DNA of 5,544 bases from Clostridia bacterium (lineage in GTDB: Bacteria > Bacillota > Clostridia > Oscillospirales > Acutalibacteraceae): the NCBI GenBank assembly GCA_900771185.1, contig CAAGND010000063.1, positions 1 through 5,544 on the forward strand. The letters run 5' to 3'. The notes under the pieces were generated by a model. That model worked only from the letters and a program-made list of their open reading frames with translations. It did no database searches and was not told the DNA's origin. Both the position numbers and the translations under genes were made by a program. This document shows positions 1 to 5,299 of this stretch, piece after piece. Numbering within the stretch: position 1 is the first letter of the stretch; every line of letters starts with the position of its first letter.

Positions 1-14
1 GCAAAGAACAAGAC

Positions 15-43
15 TTGACTTTTTATGTGTTTTGTGGTAATAT
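15..43 (+). promoter_or_regulatory. Candidate sigma-A promoter upstream of a terminator
   Basis: TTGACT (15-20) matches the -35 consensus at five of six positions and is followed after exactly 17 nt by TAATAT (38-43), a four-of-six -10 match. A transcript would start near base 50 and run directly into the intrinsic terminator at 70-102. It could be the promoter of the lysozyme gene with an attenuator in its leader, the source of a roughly 50-nt RNA, or a chance match in AT-rich DNA. I see no clearly better promoter between 103 and 190. Confidence 0.4.
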
Positions 44-69
44 AACTATGCTGAAAGATGAATTTTTTG

Positions 70-102
70 CCGCCTGCGCACCTGCGGGCGGTTTTATCTT
101 TT
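70..102 (+). terminator. Intrinsic terminator (plus strand)
   Basis: Bases 70-78 (CCGCCTGCG) pair with 83-91 (TGCGGGCGG) in a 9-bp GC-rich stem with two G-T wobbles around a CACC loop. The T-rich tail at 92-102 (TTTTATCTTTT) follows immediately. There is no matching T-tract for the minus strand, so it acts on rightward transcription. It either ends an operon lying left of the window or attenuates transcription from the promoter-like pair at 15-43. Confidence 0.75.
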
Positions 103-202
103 GCTGTCAAACACCATCTGCCGAACATAGGATATATTGCATTCGGATAAATAGAAATTTTTGCAAGCCTTCAGGCGATATAAGGCAACAGAGGTGTTTG
201 AT

Positions 203-1435
203 ATGAAGATAAGATTGAGCAGAATGCTTCCGCTCATGCTTTGCACAGGGACTCTGGCGTTTGCGGCCGCCGCTCCCGCAAGGACATTGCCGCCCTCTGA
301 TGACGAGGTGTTCAACGGAATGGATGTCAGTGAATATCAGGGTGATATAGATTTTGAGCGCGCGGAGGAAGACGGAATACGCGCGGTATATATCCGTGCC
401 GGGGTCGGCTCGTCCTACATTGATCCGTATTTCCATGAAAACTATGAGAAGGCAAAGACGGCGGGACTTTATGTGGGCTTTTATCATTTCGTGACGGCGC
501 GCAGTGTTGAGGAGGGACGCGAGCAGGCGGAATTTTTCGCTTCTCTTATGACCGGTCGTGAGCTTGATATGCGGCTTGCGATGGATTTTGAAACATTCGG
601 CGACCTCACGACCGATGAGATAAATGAAATTTCCCGTGCCTACCTGAGCACGCTCACCGCCGCGACGGGAAAGGATGCGGTGATTTACAGCGACACATCC
701 GATGCGATAAGCATTTTTGACCACGCTCTCGCCATGGAATATCCTCTGTGGGTGGCAGAATACGGCGTGGAGGCACCCACGGACAACGGTAAATGGGATT
801 CGTGGGTCGGCTTTCAGTATACAGACACAGGTACGGTGGATGGTGTTAGCGGCGATGTTGACCGTGATAGGTTCACAGCGGGCATTCTTCTCGATGACAC
901 AAGCGTGATTCCCGGCGAACAAAAAATTCCCGTGCGCTCCCCATCTCAGACAATTATTGTCTATGTACGTCCCGGCGATACGCTGTGGAACATCGCGCGG
1001 GAGTATAACACTACTCCGGCTGTCATAGCGCGTGAAAATAATATTCCTGATCCTGACCGTATTTTTGTCGGTCAGCGGCTGACAATAACAAAGAGGGCAA
1101 GAGAGAGCGGCGAGCCTGTTTATATCGTCCGAAGCGGCGATACCCTTAACCGCATCGCGGCCAACTTCGGGGTTCCCGTGCGGGCAATTGTCAGAGCCAA
1201 TGACATTGAAAATCCGAATCTGATATATGCGGGCGAGCGGCTTGTGATACCGTTCGCGAAAAAATCAGGCGTGTTCTATGCCGTGCGCAGCGGCGACACG
1301 CTCAGCGGAATATCCTCTCTTGAGGGCGTGCCGTCCGCCGAGCTTCAGGAGATAAACAAAATAAAAAATCCCGACATCATATATACGGGACAGCACATTA
1401 AGCTCTATGAATATCCAAAACCGCAGGAAGAGTAA
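203..1435 (+). CDS. Secreted GH25 lysozyme (muramidase) with three LysM domains
   Basis: A 410-residue cell-wall hydrolase that should cleave the N-acetylmuramic acid to N-acetylglucosamine beta-1,4 bond of peptidoglycan outside the cell. Residues 1-26 form a signal peptide: basic MKIRLSR, a hydrophobic core, then an Ala-rich cleavage zone. The GH25 domain spans about 39-230. Visible family motifs are GMDVSEYQG with Asp41, VGFYHF (91-96), the catalytic-type AMDFE with Asp128 and Glu130, WVAEY (183-187) and DVDRDRF (218-224). Three LysM repeats follow at about 252-296, 306-350 and 357-402; each has a (P/S)GDTL core and a C-terminal (F/Y)xGQ/ExL-like end, and they should anchor the enzyme on glycan strands. 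I chose ATG 203 because GAGGTG (191-196) lies 6 nt upstream; the in-frame TTG at 161 would add 14 charged residues before the signal peptide. There is no phage context, so a host enzyme for wall turnover or division is more likely than an endolysin. No terminator follows the stop codon. Confidence 0.93.
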   Translation: MKIRLSRMLPLMLCTGTLAFAAAAPARTLPPSDDEVFNGMDVSEYQGDIDFERAEEDGIRAVYIRAGVGSSYIDPYFHENYEKAKTAGLYVGFYHFVTARSVEEGREQAEFFASLMTGRELDMRLAMDFETFGDLTTDEINEISRAYLSTLTAATGKDAVIYSDTSDAISIFDHALAMEYPLWVAEYGVEAPTDNGKWDSWVGFQYTDTGTVDGVSGDVDRDRFTAGILLDDTSVIPGEQKIPVRSPSQTIIVYVRPGDTLWNIAREYNTTPAVIARENNIPDPDRIFVGQRLTITKRARESGEPVYIVRSGDTLNRIAANFGVPVRAIVRANDIENPNLIYAGERLVIPFAKKSGVFYAVRSGDTLSGISSLEGVPSAELQEINKIKNPDIIYTGQHIKLYEYPKPQEE

Positions 1436-1443
1436 AAAAACTA

Positions 1444-1472
1444 TTGAAATATATAGCTGAATAGTATAAAAT
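1444..1472 (+). promoter_or_regulatory. Sigma-A-type promoter of the efp unit
   Basis: TTGAAA (1444-1449) and TAAAAT (1467-1472) are separated by 17 nt in an AT-rich stretch just after the lysozyme stop codon. The predicted start near 1479 gives a leader of about 29 nt that includes the GGAGGAG ribosome-binding site (1495-1501). This suggests efp is transcribed independently of the lysozyme, although read-through is possible because no terminator separates them. Confidence 0.65.
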
Positions 1473-1507
1473 AAATGTGTAAGACTAAAATATCGGAGGA
1501 GACAAAT

Positions 1508-2065
1508 ATGGTTTCAGCAGGTGATTTCAGAAACGGTATGACGTTTGAAATGGACGGCGAAGTTTATCAGATTATAGAGTTCCAGCACGTCAAACCCGGC
1601 AAGGGTGCAGCTTTTGTCAGAACAAAGATAAGAAATGTTATTGCGGGTTCTGTTGTTGAGCGCACTTTTAACCCCACGGAAAAGTTCCCCACCGCTTATA
1701 TTGAGCGCAAGGAGATGGAGTATTCCTACAATGACGGCGATCTCTATTATTTCATGGATCCCGAGAGCTACGAGCTTGTGCCGATAAACGCGAGCGAGTT
1801 GTCAGATAACTTTAAGTTTGTCAAGGAGAACACCGTCTGTAAGATCCTTTCCTACAAGGGCAATGTCTTCGGCGTTGAGCCGCCCACAAGCGTTACTCTT
1901 GAGGTCACAAACACCGACCCCGGCTTCAAAGGTGACACCGCGACAAACGCGACAAAGCCCGCAGTTTTGGAGACAGGCGCGGAGATAAAGGTTCCTCTCT
2001 TCATTGAAGAGGGCGAGATGGTTATTGTTGATACCCGCACGGGCGAGTATGTCAGCAGAGCCTGA
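1508..2065 (+). CDS. efp: Elongation factor P
   Basis: A 185-residue translation factor, the usual EF-P length. It binds between the ribosomal P and E sites and stimulates peptide-bond formation at polyproline stalls. The three-domain layout is visible: a KOW-like N-terminal domain (about 1-62) and two OB-fold domains (about 66-125 and 130-185). The loop reads VKPGKGAAF with Lys32 at the position that is modified in active EF-P. The PGKG context resembles Bacillus EF-P, where the lysine carries 5-aminopentanol, rather than a rhamnosylated-arginine type. No modification gene lies in the window. The C-terminal family signature runs from KPAVLETG to VPLFIEEGE. The start at ATG 1508 is set by GGAGGAG at 1495-1501; an in-frame ATG at 1475 lies before that site and would add 11 unrelated residues. 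The next gene begins 20 nt after the stop codon, so the two are probably cotranscribed. Confidence 0.97.
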   Translation: MVSAGDFRNGMTFEMDGEVYQIIEFQHVKPGKGAAFVRTKIRNVIAGSVVERTFNPTEKFPTAYIERKEMEYSYNDGDLYYFMDPESYELVPINASELSDNFKFVKENTVCKILSYKGNVFGVEPPTSVTLEVTNTDPGFKGDTATNATKPAVLETGAEIKVPLFIEEGEMVIVDTRTGEYVSRA

Positions 2066-2085
2066 TTTTGAAAGGAGAAATTAAA

Positions 2086-2490
2086 ATGACTGTTACAGAA
2101 AAGGTTGCGTATATCAAGGGACTGGCAGACGGCCTTAATCTTGACGGCAAAAAGGAAGAGGTCAAGGTTATCAAAGCGATTATTGACCTGCTTGACGACC
2201 TTGCAATGAGCGTTTCCGACCTTGAGGAAGGTCTTGATGTTGTCAGTGAGCAGGTTGATGCAGTCGATGAGGATCTGGCGGAGCTTGAGAGCTATGTCTA
2301 TGATGACTGTGACTGTGATGACTGCTGTGACGATGAGGACTATTATGAGGTTGAGTGCCCCAAGTGCGGAGAGGTTATCTGTGTCGATGAAGGTATCCTT
2401 GAGGATGGCAGCATAAACTGCCCCAACTGTGACACGCTTCTTGAGTTCGATCCCGACTGCGACTGCTGCGATGAGGACGACGAAGACTGA
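2086..2490 (+). CDS. Acidic Cys-rich zinc-ribbon protein, CD1247-type N-terminal domain
   Basis: A 134-residue protein of unknown function. Residues 1-70 are predicted helical and acidic; the opening MTVTEKVAYIKGLADGL resembles what I recall as the CD1247 N-terminal domain, a clostridial family named after a Clostridioides difficile locus. Residues 42-70 have heptad-like spacing that could form a coiled coil. A zinc ribbon follows: CPKC (Cys91, Cys94) and CPNC (Cys112, Cys115). It is bracketed by two Asp/Cys-rich patches, one with Cys75, 77, 80 and 81 and one with Cys125, 127 and 128, giving twelve cysteines in all. There is no signal peptide, so it is presumably cytoplasmic. ATG 2086 was chosen because AAAGGAG (2071-2077) precedes it; an in-frame TTG at 2068 overlaps that site. 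It lies 20 nt behind efp in the same direction, so expression with EF-P is likely. A link to translation is only inference from position. The family assignment is from memory and should be confirmed by a profile search. Confidence 0.85.
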   Translation: MTVTEKVAYIKGLADGLNLDGKKEEVKVIKAIIDLLDDLAMSVSDLEEGLDVVSEQVDAVDEDLAELESYVYDDCDCDDCCDDEDYYEVECPKCGEVICVDEGILEDGSINCPNCDTLLEFDPDCDCCDEDDED

Positions 2491-2511
2491 GTCTGAAAAG
2501 ATTTAAGAAAT

Positions 2512-2540
2512 AAATGCGCACCGTTTTACGGTGCGCATTT
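2512..2540 (+). terminator. Long perfect hairpin after the efp unit, probable terminator
   Basis: Bases 2512-2524 pair perfectly with 2528-2540 in a 13-bp stem (core ATGCGCACCGT / ACGGTGCGCAT) with a TTT loop, 21 nt after the stop codon of the zinc-ribbon gene. The T-tract is short on the plus strand (TTT, then CAGACT). Read on the minus strand the stem is followed by ATTTATTTCTTAAAT, a better tail, so it may terminate from both sides. An outer pair, AGTCTGA (2490-2496) with TCAGACT (2540-2546), could extend it. The core recurs at 2712-2737. Confidence 0.65.
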
Positions 2541-2737
2541 CAGACTGCCGAAAAAGCCGAGCAACCGCCAAACCGCAGAGCGTTTTGGCTTACTGCGTTG
2601 CGGGAACCCGCAAAATCGGTCATGTACACGAAGTACACTCCCTCTTTTGCAGAACCCCGCGCCTTGTCTTGCCCGTTTTTTCGCAGTTTGTGATTTGTAG
2701 ATATGTAACAGATGCGCACCGTTTTACGGTGCGCATT
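2514..2737. repeat. 26-nt direct repeat (two copies) bracketing the palindromic element
   Basis: Bases 2514-2539 and 2712-2737 are identical over 26 nt, at an offset of 198 bases. Each copy is itself a hairpin with an 11-bp stem and a TTT loop. Because the loop is TTT in both copies, and not AAA in one, they are in direct and not inverted orientation. Outside the 26 nt the flanks differ. The arrangement looks like one bidirectional terminator that became two copies around inserted DNA, but two independent insertions of a mobile hairpin would look the same. Confidence 0.8.
2541..2690. repeat. Branched palindromic intergenic element (MITE-like or structured RNA)
   Basis: This gene-free stretch folds into a nested set of stems. 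An outer stem joins 2541-2555 to 2677-2690 (CAGACTGC.GAAAAA against TTTTTCGCAGTTTG) with one bulged C and one G-T pair. Inside lie a hairpin 2567-2576/2580-2589 with an AGA loop and one mismatch, and a composite arm: GCGGG 2600-2604 with CCCGC 2656-2660, GCAAAA 2610-2615 with TTTTGC 2645-2650, and TGTAC 2623-2627 with GTACA 2633-2637 closing an ACGAA loop. An alternative local hairpin, 2598-2604/2607-2613, competes with the lower arm. No credible reading frame is present. The outer stem also serves as imperfect terminal inverted repeats. From memory, similar strings are dispersed between genes in clostridial genomes; I cannot verify this here. Confidence 0.55.
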
Positions 2738-2744
2738 GTTACAT
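2703..2744 (-). terminator. 19-bp bulged hairpin overlapping the M14 stop codon
   Basis: Bases 2703-2710 (ATGTAACA) pair with 2737-2744 (TGTTACAT), and 2712-2722 pair with 2726-2736. This gives a 19-bp stem with a single bulged G (2711) and a TTT loop. The stop codon of the leftward carboxypeptidase gene (2739-2741) and its last sense codon lie inside the stem. No T-tract follows in the leftward direction, so it may protect the 3' end of the mRNA or terminate only weakly. It is most likely the end signal of the minus-strand gene. Confidence 0.5.
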
Positions 2745-3641
2745 TATGCAGGCGAGAACAAGTGTCTGCTCAATTCTTGAATATATATCGTCAAGGTCTG
2801 ACAGCGGCAGCGGGTTTTTTCCCTTTCCGAGCTCAAATGTGAAGGCGGGTCGGTGGAATTCCTCTATGAACCAGTCCTTGAAGCCGGCATGGGAGTAGAG
2901 ACCGGAGTTCTCAACAAGCTTATATCCGCTTGCCGCCGCGAAAATTCGTGCAAGCTGTATACTTCTCTGCGGCGTGTGACTGCCGTAGCTGTAAAAGATT
3001 TCTTCCCCCTGCGAGTGAAGAGCGAATGCGCTTCTCGGTATGCGGCTGCGGCAAAGATCCGCGAGTGCCCGAGCTTCCGGTTCACTTTCGGGGTGCTCTC
3101 CGCCGTATCTGCGGGGGGCCGGAGAATCTATTCCGGCCTTTTTTTCCAGCTCGCGGGATATTTGCCAGCCTGCATTGAAATTGTGGTTTATATCAACGCC
3201 GCGCGCGTTTGCGTTCCATGATGACAGGTCCCCGGCACAGACTTCCGAGACAAGAGGCGAATAGCAGCCCGCTGTGTCGGCACCGTTGAGCGCTATTTCT
3301 ATTCCGTCCGGGTTTACACATGGGACAAATATTATCTCACGTCGGCTTATCGCTGAGCCGATATCGGTTCCGCACAGCTCAGACCTGTTCTGCGCACAGG
3401 CGCACACACACTGCGCGAACCTCAGAAGAACAAGTGTCGTTATCCATTCCTGAGCGTGAAACCCCGCGGCTATCACAATCGGATTCGGCGCTCTGCCGAG
3501 CCTCAGTGCGTATATTCTCCTGCGGCACAGGCTGTGACCGAGCAGACCTATGCGCAGAAACGGAAAGGCTCTGCCCAGGGCATTAATGTTGCTGCAAAGT
3601 GTCTTGTAGTCGGGAGGATTTTTTGATAGAATAGTTTCCAT
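2739..3641 (-). CDS. M14 family zinc carboxypeptidase
   Basis: A 300-residue metallopeptidase of the M14 fold. The zinc ligands are visible as FHAQEW (His62, Glu65) and ALHSQGEE (His209), and the general-base glutamate as FTFELGKG (Glu270). The substrate-binding region is represented by VNPDG (109-113) and ARGVDINHNF (146-155), with Arg147 in the position typical for the family, and SEPEA (186-190) is a further conserved element. There is no signal peptide or LysM domain, and eleven cysteines are present, which fits a cytoplasmic enzyme. M14 relatives in bacteria include MpaA-like and gamma-D-glutamyl-diaminopimelate peptidases that trim peptidoglycan peptides; a role in muropeptide recycling is possible but not shown. 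The start is ATG at 3641 with an in-frame stop just upstream, yet no ribosome-binding site precedes it. The gene is convergent with the efp unit and divergent from the Nudix gene; the 116-nt spacer at 3642-3757 shows no convincing promoter on either strand. Confidence 0.9.
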   Translation of the reverse strand: METILSKNPPDYKTLCSNINALGRAFPFLRIGLLGHSLCRRRIYALRLGRAPNPIVIAAGFHAQEWITTLVLLRFAQCVCACAQNRSELCGTDIGSAISRREIIFVPCVNPDGIEIALNGADTAGCYSPLVSEVCAGDLSSWNANARGVDINHNFNAGWQISRELEKKAGIDSPAPRRYGGEHPESEPEARALADLCRSRIPRSAFALHSQGEEIFYSYGSHTPQRSIQLARIFAAASGYKLVENSGLYSHAGFKDWFIEEFHRPAFTFELGKGKNPLPLSDLDDIYSRIEQTLVLACIM

Positions 3642-3757
3642 AGATACGGGTGATCACATATCCGCATGAGTTATGCGCAGTATCGTTCCTTTCAAATATT
3701 CTGTGAGTTATTTCTATTCGGAACGCGGCGCAAATATACAAAACGGGAGAAGAATAT

Positions 3758-4303
3758 ATGAATCTTGAAGAAAAGACCCTGAATAAAATATATATCTACA
3801 AGGGCAGGATAATCAACGTTCGGGCTGATGACGCTGAGCTTCCAAACGGAAAAACAGCGAAGAGAGAGGTTGTCGAGCATCCAGGCGGTGTAACGGTTGC
3901 CGCTTTGACGGCTGATAATGAGCTGATGTTTGTCAGACAGTTTCGCTATCCTTACAGTGAAGTGGTGCTCGAACTTCCGGCGGGCAAGCTGGAGCCGGGG
4001 GAGGATCCGTTCAAAGCCGGCAAGCGTGAATTGAGGGAGGAGACCGGCGCCGTGGCGGAAAAATATTTTGACCTCGGAAAGTTTTATCCGACACCAGGCT
4101 ATTGCAACGAAATAATCCATATGTATGCCGCAAAAAATTTGACTTTTACAGATCTTGACCCGGACGAGGATGAATTTTTGGCGGTTGAGAAAATCCCTCT
4201 CGAAACTGCCGTTGAAATGGTGCTCAGAAATGAGATCAGGGACGGAAAAACCCAGGCGGCTGTTTTGAAAACAGCTGAGCTTATCAGGAGGGGAGAGCTT
4301 TGA
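3758..4303 (+). CDS. nudF: Nudix hydrolase, NudF-like ADP-ribose pyrophosphatase
   Basis: A 181-residue hydrolase predicted to split ADP-ribose into AMP and ribose 5-phosphate in the cytoplasm, using divalent metal. The Nudix box is complete: Gly76, Glu82, then RELREETGA (90-98), matching Gx5Ex7REUxEExGU. The proline-containing PTPGYCNEIIHMY (111-123) sits just after the box, as in the ADP-ribose-specific subfamily, and the N-terminal HPGGVTVAAL and FVRQFRYP segments also fit NudF/YqkG proteins. Length is typical. GGGAG (3745-3749) lies 8 nt before the ATG. The stop codon overlaps the start of maf by 4 nt, so the two are translationally coupled. Other Nudix substrates cannot be excluded from sequence. 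Confidence 0.92.
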   Translation: MNLEEKTLNKIYIYKGRIINVRADDAELPNGKTAKREVVEHPGGVTVAALTADNELMFVRQFRYPYSEVVLELPAGKLEPGEDPFKAGKRELREETGAVAEKYFDLGKFYPTPGYCNEIIHMYAAKNLTFTDLDPDEDEFLAVEKIPLETAVEMVLRNEIRDGKTQAAVLKTAELIRRGEL

Positions 4304-4863
4304 AGATAGTTTTGGCATCCTCCTCACCAAGGAGGAAGGAACTTCTTAAAACGGCGGGAGTCAGCTTTGAGACGGATGTCGAGGGCGTTGAGGAGATACC
4401 GCAGGGTGATACGGCGGAAGAGATAGTCTGTTCGCTGGCGTGCCAGAAGTGCAGACCTGTTGCCGCGCGCCGTCCGGAGGACTGCGTGATAGGCGCGGAC
4501 ACAGTTGTCGTGCTTGATGGCAACGTTCTCGGCAAGCCTGCGGATGAGAAAGAGGCATGCCGTATGCTGAGAAGCCTCTCCGGCAGAGAGCACGACGTAT
4601 ATACCGGGGTTTGCATCTCAACCGGCGGAAAAGAGTATGTTTTTTCGGAACGTACGTCAGTCAAATTTTTTGAACTGACCGATGAGGAAATATACACCTA
4701 TGTTAAAACCGGCGAGCCGATGGATAAGGCCGGCGCATATGGGATACAGGGTCTCGGATGTGCGCTGGTCGAGGGAATAAACGGCGACTATTTTAATGTT
4801 GTCGGCTTGCCTGTGGCAAAAACCGTCCGCAAGCTGCGTGAAGTGGCAGAAAAGATAGACTGA
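4300..4863 (+). CDS. maf: Maf family nucleotide pyrophosphatase (YhdE type)
   Basis: A 187-residue cytoplasmic enzyme that hydrolyses nucleoside triphosphates to monophosphates and pyrophosphate. Conserved Maf motifs are present in order: LASSSPRRKELL (5-16), GADTVV with Asp67 (65-70), GKP with Lys79 (78-80), SGREHDVYTGV (94-104), MDKAGAYGIQG (141-151) and GDYFNVVGLP (162-171). The AYGIQG segment with Gln150 is typical of YhdE-type enzymes, which act on dTTP/UTP and modified pyrimidine nucleotides, unlike YceF, which has a different sequence there. The start is a TTG at 4300 that overlaps the Nudix stop codon; AGGAGG (4286-4291) lies 8 nt upstream inside the Nudix gene, and the next residues match the family N-terminus directly. 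Together with the Nudix gene it forms a house-cleaning pair for nucleotide pools. Some Maf proteins also influence septation. Confidence 0.95.
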   Translation: MKIVLASSSPRRKELLKTAGVSFETDVEGVEEIPQGDTAEEIVCSLACQKCRPVAARRPEDCVIGADTVVVLDGNVLGKPADEKEACRMLRSLSGREHDVYTGVCISTGGKEYVFSERTSVKFFELTDEEIYTYVKTGEPMDKAGAYGIQGLGCALVEGINGDYFNVVGLPVAKTVRKLREVAEKID

Positions 4864-4867
4864 TTTT

Positions 4868-4948
4868 ATGGAAATATATGCCGAACTGCTTGACAAGATA
4901 AATTTTCAACTCAGTGAAATCAATCGGAGAAGCGGTTTAACGATATAA
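4868..4948 (+). CDS. Doubtful 26-codon ORF after maf
   Basis: An ATG four bases after the maf stop opens a 26-residue frame (MEIYAELLDKIN... ending SGLTI). The peptide is of ordinary composition with an amphipathic first half. No ribosome-binding site precedes the ATG; translation would depend on coupling from maf. I recognise no family. It could be the remnant of a larger third gene of the operon, a genuine small protein, or chance. Confidence 0.2.
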   Translation: MEIYAELLDKINFQLSEINRRSGLTI

Positions 4949-4958
4949 CCCATGCCAT

Positions 4959-5001
4959 ATGAAAAGCAGCAGAAGAATTTCTTCTGCTGCTTTTCATTTT
5001 T
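4959..5001 (+). terminator. Strong intrinsic terminator of the Nudix-maf operon, possibly bidirectional
   Basis: Bases 4959-4975 pair perfectly with 4981-4997 in a 17-bp stem around an AATTT loop, followed by a TTTTT run (4997-5001). It ends the rightward operon. The stop codon of the leftward lipoprotein gene (5000-5002) is adjacent, and the right arm contains TTTTCAT-type sequence in either reading, so it probably serves both convergent genes. Confidence 0.9.
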
Positions 5002-5242
5002 ACTCCGCTGTGACCGAATCGTTCTCCGCAGAGGGGAGTCTGCTCTCTGCATCAGATACCATCTGTGAAACGTTTTCCGAAGCTTTCTCCGGAATGCTCT
5101 CAGTCGTTCTTTCGGCTGAAGAGGCTTCAGAAGTGTTGGTTCTTGAGGTGGTTGTTGTGCCATTGTCATTTCTGCCGCATCCGGTCATGACAAACGAGAA
5201 AAGAAGTACGGCGGCCAGAATCAGACCCAAAGACTTTTTCAT
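5000..5242 (-). CDS. Small Ser/Thr/Glu-rich lipoprotein of unknown function
   Basis: An 80-residue predicted lipoprotein. The N-terminus has MKK, a hydrophobic core (LGLILAAVLLFSFV) and a lipobox-like MTGC with Cys22 as the lipidated residue. The mature part, about 58 residues, is low-complexity, dominated by Ser, Thr, Glu and Asn, and should be disordered; it holds no recognisable domain. After lipidation and signal cleavage it would sit on the outer face of the membrane, facing the wall. A possible ribosome-binding site, AGGAG, lies at 5254-5258 on the minus strand, 11 nt from the ATG, slightly far. It is convergent with maf and divergent from the final Nudix gene. The signal is good; the function is unknown. 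Confidence 0.75.
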   Translation of the reverse strand: MKKSLGLILAAVLLFSFVMTGCGRNDNGTTTTSRTNTSEASSAERTTESIPEKASENVSQMVSDAESRLPSAENDSVTAE

Positions 5243-5299
5243 TTTGATCAGCGCTCCTGTCTTTTAATGAACCGTGAGGTTCTGTAATATTATTGACAT

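Noticed and set aside
161..202. Upstream TTG start for the lysozyme
   Set aside because: It would place 14 charged residues before a normal signal peptide; GAGGTG at 191-196 fits ATG 203.
107..922. 271-codon open frame on the minus strand opposite the lysozyme gene
   Set aside because: It is the antisense shadow of a well-supported GH25-LysM gene; its peptide has no family motifs, signal or ribosome-binding site.
203..1435. Phage endolysin
   Set aside because: It has a signal peptide, three LysM domains and housekeeping neighbours, and no holin or phage structural gene is nearby.
1475..1507. Upstream ATG start for EF-P
   Set aside because: It lies before the GGAGGAG site and within the predicted transcription start region; the ATG at 1508 gives the usual 185 residues.
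2491..2738. CRISPR array or tRNA gene in the structured spacer
   Set aside because: There are only two copies of the 26-nt repeat, 198 bases apart, with no regular spacers, and no cloverleaf with a tRNA T-arm consensus is seen.
2531..2842. 103-codon plus-strand frame across the intergenic element
   Set aside because: It begins inside a hairpin, runs through palindromes into the antisense of the M14 gene, and lacks a ribosome-binding site.
2853..3221. Plus-strand frames inside the M14 gene
   Set aside because: They overlap antisense to a gene with intact catalytic residues and have no recognisable product.
3692..4330. 212-codon minus-strand frame opposite the Nudix gene
   Set aside because: It is antisense to a complete Nudix box gene; no motif or start signal supports it.
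4284..4697. 137-codon Ser-rich minus-strand frame opposite maf
   Set aside because: It is a shadow of the maf gene; its composition reflects the reverse complement of maf codons.
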